Part shown: one piece after another, positions 30,547-36,027 of the stretch | Numbering within the stretch: position 1 is the first letter of the stretch | How the letters are laid out: every line of letters starts with the position of its first letter | Assembly: GCA_028710135.1 (NCBI GenBank) | Contig: JAQUSS010000013.1 | Coordinates: forward strand, 1-36,027 | Length of the DNA stretch: 36,027 nucleotides | Source: Gemmiger sp. | GTDB taxonomy: Bacteria > Bacillota > Clostridia > Oscillospirales > Ruminococcaceae | Direction of reading: 5' to 3' | The notes under the pieces: generated by a model | The model's database searches: none | Told to the model about the DNA's origin: nothing | Seen by the model: only the letters and a program-made list of their open reading frames with translations | Position numbers and translations under genes: made by a program

Positions 30547-33500
30547 ATGCGCCTGAAAGAAATGGAAATACAAGGCTTTAAAAGCTTCCCGGATCGTACC
30601 AAGGTCACCATTGGGGTGGGTATTACCGGGGTGGTGGGGCCCAATGGCTCCGGAAAAAGCAATATATCGGACGCGATCCGCTGGGTTATGGGCGAAACCA
30701 GCTCCAAACAGCTGCGCGGTGCTGGCAAGATGGAGGATGTGGTTTTTGGCGGCACCCAAACCCGTGGCGCCATGGGCTACGCCGCTGTATCCCTAACCAT
30801 TGATAACAGCGACCATGGCCTCGATATGGATGCCGAGGAGGTAACCATCGGCCGCAAATATTACCGCAGCGGCGATAGCGAGTATACCATCAACGGCCAA
30901 AGCGTCCGCCTGAAAGATGTGTACGAGCTGCTGCTGGATACCGGCCTTGGCCGGGACGGCTACGCCATTGTGGGCCAGGGCCGCATTGCCGAGATTGTGG
31001 GCGCAAAATCTAGCGAACGGCGGGAAATTTTTGAGGAAGCCTCGGGCATTGCCCGGTACCGCTACCGCAAAAACGAGGCCGAGCGCCGCCTTGCCGCCGC
31101 CGAGGGCAACTTGGAGCGGCTGCGCGATATTTTGACCGAGCTGGAACACCGGGTTGGCCCGCTGGAAAAAGAAAGCAAAAAAGCCCAGCAATTTTTGGAA
31201 CTTTCCGAGCGGCGCAAGGACTTGGAGGTTACCCTTTGGGTGGATTCCATCCGCCGCGCCAAGGATGCCGTGCGGGACCAACAGCGCAAATACGAGGCTG
31301 CCGAGAGCGATTATACCCGCCTGACCGCCCAACTGGATGAATTTGACGAGAAAACCGATGCCCTGCGCAGCCAGGCCCAGCAGCTGATGCTGGGGGTGGA
31401 GGATGCCAACACCGCGATACGCACCCTGACCGAGCAGCAGGGCAGCAGCGATAGCGAAATTGCGGTGCTGAAAAACGAGATACTGCACAGCCAACAGCTG
31501 ATGGGTGATGCCACCGCCCAGCTTGCGCGGGGCAGCGCCGGGCAGCAGGATATTGAAAAGGAACGCGCCGCCCACACCGATGCCATGGCGGCAATACGCG
31601 CCGCCATGGCCGCCCTGGACGACCGTATGGCCGCCCTGCGGGCAGAGCTGGCCGCCCTGGAGGCGCAGGCCCTGCAAAGCGGCGAGCGCCGCGAGGTGGT
31701 AAGCGCCGAGATTGCCCGCCTGGCCGATGCACAAACGGCGGCCCGCGTGCGGGGAGCCGCTGCCGGTTCCGCCGCCGAGAACGCCCGCCCCCGGCTGGAA
31801 AATGCCCGCGCCGCCCGCGCGGACAGCGATGCCAACGCCGCGCGGCTGCAAAAGGAACAGGCCGCCATGGCAAGCCGGTTGGAAGCCGCCGAGGAGGCCG
31901 TTACCCGGCTGGATAACATCAAGGCTGGGCTAAAGCTAAAGCTGCAAAGCCGCAAAACCCAACTGGCCGATGCAAACACCGCCTTCCAGCAATGCGAGCG
32001 GGAGCAAAGCAACGTCAGCCAGCGCATCCGCATCCTGGAGGATTTGGAGCGGAACATGGACGGCTACCAGCAAAGCGTTAAGGCCGTTATGAAGGCCGCT
32101 GCCGGGGGGCGGTTGCGCGGGGTGATTGGGCCGGTGGCCGGGATACTCACCGTTAAAAAAGGCTACGAAACCGCCATTGAAACCGCCCTGGGCTTTGCCC
32201 TGCAAAACATTGTGGTGGAAAACCAATCGGCCGCCCGGGCTGCCATTGCTTTTTTGAAGGATGAACGGGCCGGGCGGGCCACCTTTTTGCCGCTGGATAC
32301 CATGCAGGGCAACCGCTTTACCGGCAACCTGACCGGCACCGCCGAGGTGGCCGCCGAGCTGGTTACCGCCGATGCCCGCTACCGCAGCATTGTGGATAAC
32401 CTGCTGGGCCGCATTATTGTGGTGGAGGATTTGGCCGAGGCCAGCACGGTTGCCAAAAACCTAGGGTACCGCAACCGCATTGTTACCCTGGATGGCCAGG
32501 TGATCAACGCGGGGGGCAGCTTTACCGGCGGCTCCACCGGGCGGAGCGTGGGCGTGTTCAGCCGCAAGCAGGAGCTGGAGGAGCTGCGCACCCGCCTAAC
32601 CGCGCTGGCCCAAAAGCGGGCCGCAGCCGAGCGCGCCGCCGAGGAGAAAAAGGCCGAGGTGGACAATTTGACCGCCCAGCTATCGGGTGCCGAGAGCGAG
32701 GGGATGAACGCGGCCTCCGAAAAACTGCGCGCCGGGCTGGAGCTGGATAGGTTGACGGCTGCCGTGGCCGATGCCGCCGGTGCGGGCCACAATTTGGATG
32801 ACGAAATTGCCACCCTGACGGCCCAGCTTGCCGCTGCCGCCGCCGAGGCTGCCGCCGCCGAGGTCGACTGCCAAAAGGCCGAGGCAGCGCTTGCCACCCA
32901 GCGGGCCGAATTGGCCGCGCTGGGGGCCAGCACCGATGGCTTTGCCGCCCGCCGCGAGGAACTTTCGGCCGAGCTTTCGGCCAAGCAGCTAGAGCGGCTG
33001 ACGGGCGAGAAGGATATTGACCTGCACACGGCGGGCTTGCAAACCTTAGCCAGCCGCACCGGCGAGGCCGAGGCCCGCGCCCGCGAATTGCAGGCAACCA
33101 TTGCCGCCAACCAGGCCAAAATTGAGGAAAATAAACTTCGCATCGAGAAGATTGAGGTTGCCCGCGCCGAGAGCGTGGATAAAATTGCAGCGCTGGAGGC
33201 CGAAATTAAAACGGCCAACGCGGCGCGGATGGAGAAGGAAGCCGAGATTACCCGCCTTGGCCAGGAGAACCGCGCCCTGAACGACCAGCGCGAGCGGATG
33301 AGCAGCGAGATGGCCCGCCTGGCCGAGCGCAAGGCCGCCGCCGAGGAGGAGCTGAACACAACCTCCACCAAATTGTGGGAGGAATACCAGCTTGCCGAGA
33401 GCGAGGCCGAAGCCCTTTGCGTCCCCTTTGATACGGTGACCGAGCTGCGCCGCCAGGTTGCCGAGGTGCGGGGGAAAATTCGCGCGCTGGGCAATGTGAA

Positions 33501-34104
33501 CGTGGGGGCCATTGACGAGTACAAAGAGGTGAAGGAGCGGTACGATTTCCTGCGTGGGCAGGTATCGGACGTTGAAAAATCCAAGGCGGAGCTCAACCGG
33601 ATGATTGGGGAACTTTCGGCCGAGATGGAGCAGCGCTTCACCGATAGCTTTAAAAAGATTAACCAGCATTTTGGTCATATTTTCCGGGAACTGTTCGGGG
33701 GCGGCAGCGCCAAGCTCTACCTTTCGGACGAAAAAAATGTGCTGGATAGCGGCATTGAAATTGAGGTGGCACCCCCCGGCAAGGTGATTAAAAACCTCTC
33801 CTCCCTATCGGGCGGGGAGCAGGCGCTGGTGGCCATCTCCATCTACTTTGCCATTTTGGCCGTGAACCCCGCGCCCTTTTGCATCCTTGATGAGATTGAG
33901 GCAGCGCTGGACGATGTGAACGTTACCCGCTACGCCCAATACCTGCGCCGCATGACCGATAACACCCAGTTTATCGTCATCACCCACCGCCGTGGTACCA
34001 TGGAAGCCGCCGATGTTTTGTACGGTGTGACCATGCAGGAGGATGGGGTTTCCAAAATATTAAAGTTGGATCTTGACCATGTATCCGCAGAGCTAATCAG
34101 CTAA
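30547..34104 (+). CDS. smc: Chromosome segregation ATPase SMC
   Basis: Condensin ATPase that loops and segregates DNA with ScpA/ScpB. The 1185-aa protein has Walker A GPNGSGKSNISDAIRW (about 32-47), a first Ala/Glu-rich coiled coil (about 165-500) and a hinge (about 515-670) with glycine-rich NAGGSFTGGSTG near its end. A second coiled coil (about 675-1020) follows, then the ABC signature LSGGEQALVAIS and Walker B CILDEIEAALDD. Length is normal. The coiled coils are unusually rich in Ala, reflecting GC content. AAGGAG lies 11 nt before the ATG. Neighbouring rnc and ftsY complete a classic Firmicute cluster. Confidence 0.98.
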   Translation: MRLKEMEIQGFKSFPDRTKVTIGVGITGVVGPNGSGKSNISDAIRWVMGETSSKQLRGAGKMEDVVFGGTQTRGAMGYAAVSLTIDNSDHGLDMDAEEVTIGRKYYRSGDSEYTINGQSVRLKDVYELLLDTGLGRDGYAIVGQGRIAEIVGAKSSERREIFEEASGIARYRYRKNEAERRLAAAEGNLERLRDILTELEHRVGPLEKESKKAQQFLELSERRKDLEVTLWVDSIRRAKDAVRDQQRKYEAAESDYTRLTAQLDEFDEKTDALRSQAQQLMLGVEDANTAIRTLTEQQGSSDSEIAVLKNEILHSQQLMGDATAQLARGSAGQQDIEKERAAHTDAMAAIRAAMAALDDRMAALRAELAALEAQALQSGERREVVSAEIARLADAQTAARVRGAAAGSAAENARPRLENARAARADSDANAARLQKEQAAMASRLEAAEEAVTRLDNIKAGLKLKLQSRKTQLADANTAFQQCEREQSNVSQRIRILEDLERNMDGYQQSVKAVMKAAAGGRLRGVIGPVAGILTVKKGYETAIETALGFALQNIVVENQSAARAAIAFLKDERAGRATFLPLDTMQGNRFTGNLTGTAEVAAELVTADARYRSIVDNLLGRIIVVEDLAEASTVAKNLGYRNRIVTLDGQVINAGGSFTGGSTGRSVGVFSRKQELEELRTRLTALAQKRAAAERAAEEKKAEVDNLTAQLSGAESEGMNAASEKLRAGLELDRLTAAVADAAGAGHNLDDEIATLTAQLAAAAAEAAAAEVDCQKAEAALATQRAELAALGASTDGFAARREELSAELSAKQLERLTGEKDIDLHTAGLQTLASRTGEAEARARELQATIAANQAKIEENKLRIEKIEVARAESVDKIAALEAEIKTANAARMEKEAEITRLGQENRALNDQRERMSSEMARLAERKAAAEEELNTTSTKLWEEYQLAESEAEALCVPFDTVTELRRQVAEVRGKIRALGNVNVGAIDEYKEVKERYDFLRGQVSDVEKSKAELNRMIGELSAEMEQRFTDSFKKINQHFGHIFRELFGGGSAKLYLSDEKNVLDSGIEIEVAPPGKVIKNLSSLSGGEQALVAISIYFAILAVNPAPFCILDEIEAALDDVNVTRYAQYLRRMTDNTQFIVITHRRGTMEAADVLYGVTMQEDGVSKILKLDLDHVSAELIS

Positions 34105-34198
34105 GGCGGGTGCTGCCGCGCGCCGGTTGCCGCAAAACATTGGGGCACACCGCCGCGCCGGGGGCACCGCACCCACACAAAACATAAAGGAGGCCGCC

Positions 34199-35146
34199 AT
34201 GGGCTTTTTTGACCGCAAAAAAAAGATAAAGGATGGGCTTGAAAAAACCCGCACGGGTTTTTTTGCAGGGATTGTAAACACCCTTACCCGCTCCCAAATT
34301 GACGATGATTTGTATAACGATTTGGAGGAACAGTTGATTTTGGCCGATGTAGGCCCCGACTGTGCCATCCGCCTGGTGGACGAGCTGCGCGACCAAGTGC
34401 AGGAAAACCACTTGAAAACCGGCGAGGAAGCCCTGAAAGCCCTGCGGGAAATTATCCGGCGGGAGATGAGCCCCACCGATGATATGGATATCACCGGCAA
34501 ACCGGCGGTCATTTTGGTGATTGGGGTAAACGGGGTGGGCAAAACCACCACCATTGCCAAGCTGGCCTATTTGTATAAAGACCTGGAAAAACGGGTGATG
34601 CTGGCCGCCGGGGATACCTTCCGCGCTGCTGCCAGCGAACAGCTGGAGCTGTGGGCCGACCGTGCCGGGGTGCCCATTGTGAAAGCGGGCGAGGGGGCCG
34701 ACCCCGCCGCCGTTATTTTTGATGCGGTGCAAAGCGCTGCCGCCCGTGGGTATGATATGGTTATTGCCGATACCGCGGGCCGGCTGCACAACAAAAAGGG
34801 CTTGATGGAGGAACTTTCCAAAATTACCCGCAGCGTTAAAAAGGCCAGCCCGGAGGCTAGCCTAGAGGTGCTGCTGGTGCTGGATGCCATCACCGGGCAA
34901 AACGCCATCAACCAGGCGCAGGAGTTTTGCCGCGCCGCCGGGGCCACCGGCGTGGTGCTGACCAAGCTGGATGGCACCCCCAAGGGCGGCTGCATTGTGG
35001 GCGTGCGCGAAAAGCTGGGCCTGCCCATCCGCTTTGTGGGCGTTGGCGAAAAAATTGACGATTTGCTGTTCTTTTCGGCAACCGATTTCTCGGAGGCACT
35101 TTTGCCCGAGGTACCCAGCCGGGCCAACCGGCAGGAGGAATTATAA
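34199..35146 (+). CDS. ftsY: Signal recognition particle receptor FtsY
   Basis: SRP GTPase that docks ribosome-nascent chain complexes at the membrane. The 315-aa protein starts MGFFDRKKKIKDGLEKT, with no long acidic A domain, as in many Firmicutes; an amphipathic/basic N-terminus suffices. N domain about 1-95, then the G domain with GVNGVGKTTTIAKLA (G1), DTFRAAASEQL, DTAGRLHNK (G3) and TKLDGTPKGG (G4). AAAGGAGG lies 6 nt before ATG 34199; the TTG-initiated extension from 34127 lacks support. Its stop overlaps the rdgB start by one base. Confidence 0.96.
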   Translation: MGFFDRKKKIKDGLEKTRTGFFAGIVNTLTRSQIDDDLYNDLEEQLILADVGPDCAIRLVDELRDQVQENHLKTGEEALKALREIIRREMSPTDDMDITGKPAVILVIGVNGVGKTTTIAKLAYLYKDLEKRVMLAAGDTFRAAASEQLELWADRAGVPIVKAGEGADPAAVIFDAVQSAAARGYDMVIADTAGRLHNKKGLMEELSKITRSVKKASPEASLEVLLVLDAITGQNAINQAQEFCRAAGATGVVLTKLDGTPKGGCIVGVREKLGLPIRFVGVGEKIDDLLFFSATDFSEALLPEVPSRANRQEEL

Positions 35147-35808
35147 TGATTATCTGCGCGGCAACCAACAACCCGGGCAAGCTCAAGGAGCTTTGCCGCA
35201 TTTTGGAGCAGGCCGGCCACACGGTAAAAAGCCTGCGGGCGCTGGGCGTTACCCTGGACCCTGAGGAAACCGGCACCACCTTTGCCGAGAATGCTATATT
35301 GAAGGCTACCGCCTTCTGCCAGGCCACCGGCCTTGCCACGGTGGCCGATGATTCGGGCCTTTGTGTGGAGGCGCTGGGCGGCGCACCGGGGGTGTACAGT
35401 GCCCGGTACGCCGGTACCCACGGCGACGATGCCGCCAACAACCGCAAGCTGATGGCGGCGCTGGCGGCGGTTCCGGCCGGGGCGCGGGGGGCAAAATTTG
35501 TGTCTGCCGTATGCCTGATGCTGCCCGGCGGGCAAAGCTTGCTGTGCGAGGGGGAATGCCCCGGCAGCATCGCCTTTGCCGAGAAGGGTGAGAATGGCTT
35601 TGGCTACGACCCGCTGTTTGTGCCCGATGCCATTGGGGTGCCGGGGCAAAATGCCACCGCCCCCAATGCCGAGGGCCGCAGCTATGCCCAGCTTGCCGAT
35701 GCCGAAAAAGATGCCATCAGCCACCGGGGCCGCGCCTTAAAGGAACTGGAAGCCGCCCTGCCGGGCTTTTTGCAAAAACAGCCTGCCGCCACAGTGGCCC
35801 AGGGATAA
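35146..35808 (+). CDS. rdgB: XTP/dITP diphosphatase (RdgB/HAM1 family)
   Basis: Removes deaminated purine nucleotides (dITP, XTP) from the precursor pool. The 220-aa protein has ATNNPGKLKEL at 6-16, ETGTTFAENAILKA (about 41-54), the catalytic DDSGLCVEALGGAPGVYSARYAG and GFGYDPLF, with SHRGRALKEL at the C-terminus. ATG 35146 overlaps the ftsY TAA by one base, so it is translationally coupled, with the ribosome binding site (GGAGGA) at the end of ftsY. Confidence 0.96.
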   Translation: MIICAATNNPGKLKELCRILEQAGHTVKSLRALGVTLDPEETGTTFAENAILKATAFCQATGLATVADDSGLCVEALGGAPGVYSARYAGTHGDDAANNRKLMAALAAVPAGARGAKFVSAVCLMLPGGQSLLCEGECPGSIAFAEKGENGFGYDPLFVPDAIGVPGQNATAPNAEGRSYAQLADAEKDAISHRGRALKELEAALPGFLQKQPAATVAQG

Positions 35809-36027
35809 AATACCCGGCCTGCCTGCGATAAGCGGGGATGCCAGGGGAGGGGAACGGCGCTGCCGCCCGCAAAAATTGGCTTAAAAAAATTGGCTTAGAA
35901 CAATTGCCTGCCGTGGGATTTTTGAAATTTAAAAAATTTGAGATGAATTTTAAATTAAATTTTGCGTTTGAAAATTGAAAACGCCGTGGATGCCACGGCG
36001 ATACAACAACACAAGGAGATTGCATAT
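35809..36027 (+). promoter_or_regulatory. Intergenic end region leading to a gene beyond the window
   Basis: A direct repeat AAAATTGGCTTA occurs at about 35873 and 35887. Then comes a very A/T-rich stretch (about 35920-35980) and a perfect hairpin CGCCGTGG/CCACGGCG (35982-35989 with 35993-36000). AAGGAG lies close to the right edge and the last bases are CATAT, so a further G would complete an ATG at 36026. On the minus strand the hairpin is followed by TTTTC and could be a weak leftward terminator. No gene lies inside. Confidence 0.4.

Noticed and set aside
30793-33641. Long minus-strand ORFs opposite smc (up to 420 codons)
   Set aside because: Ser/Ala/Arg-rich antisense shadows produced by the GC-rich coiled-coil coding sequence; no ribosome binding sites.

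Overview
The window looks like chromosomal DNA of a GC-rich Firmicute of the class Clostridia. The best fit is the Oscillospiraceae/Ruminococcaceae (Faecalibacterium, Gemmiger or Subdoligranulum relatives). This rests on the dapL plus dapF lysine/meso-DAP genes, trmFO, an infC-rpmI-rplT operon with an attenuated leader, smc-ftsY downstream of rnc, strong AGGAGG ribosome binding sites and high GC coding sequence. The genus is an inference. I see no tRNA, rRNA, CRISPR array, insertion sequence or prophage gene.

Layout. Positions 1-1872 hold minus-strand genes: the start of an unidentified protein, proS and acpP. Positions 2061-7509 are a plus-strand run: dapF, dapL, a flavin/PNPOx-fold protein, a membrane-anchored SGNH hydrolase and an XpaC-like membrane protein. 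Positions 7751-12644 are a minus-strand operon, in transcription order an aspartate/glutamate racemase, metG, an EamA permease, tatD and a 77-aa unknown; a P-loop kinase-like gene (12848-13447) lies upstream of it. Plus-strand argF (candidate arginine operators upstream) and an ECF transporter S component follow. Positions 15797-16767 contain no convincing gene but have a complete RNA transcription unit on the minus strand. Positions 16974-21151 are a minus-strand operon ddl-murI-DUF1934-argS. From 21290 onward everything is plus strand: infC-rpmI-rplT, a TrmH-type methyltransferase, dprA, topA, trmFO, plsX, rnc, smc, ftsY and rdgB.

Most genes are housekeeping: translation (proS, metG, argS, infC, rpmI, rplT), RNA modification and processing (trmH family, trmFO, rnc), cell wall precursors (dapF, dapL, ddl, murI), lipid synthesis (acpP, plsX), chromosome topology and segregation (topA, smc), protein targeting (ftsY) and nucleotide-pool cleaning (rdgB). 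Four-base ATGA overlaps (racemase/metG, eamA/tatD, DUF1934/argS) suggest translational coupling.

The standout is the roughly 970-nt candidate structured RNA at 15797-16767. It has its own near-consensus promoter (TAGACA-N17-TATAGT), its own intrinsic terminator (10-bp stem plus U7), visibly lower GC than its surroundings, and several perfect local and long-range helices, including a 15-bp helix and an 11-bp helix joining arms about 200 nt apart. It may belong to a known large RNA class (OLE, GOLLD, ROOL) or be new; I cannot tell by reading. Other non-coding signals include a three-copy, two-hairpin tandem repeat at 22881-23072 with compensatory stem changes, six 11-bp repeats just upstream of rnc, helically phased TGAATA boxes upstream of argF, an infC attenuator with a non-AUG start, and an unusually long structured rpmI-rplT gap.
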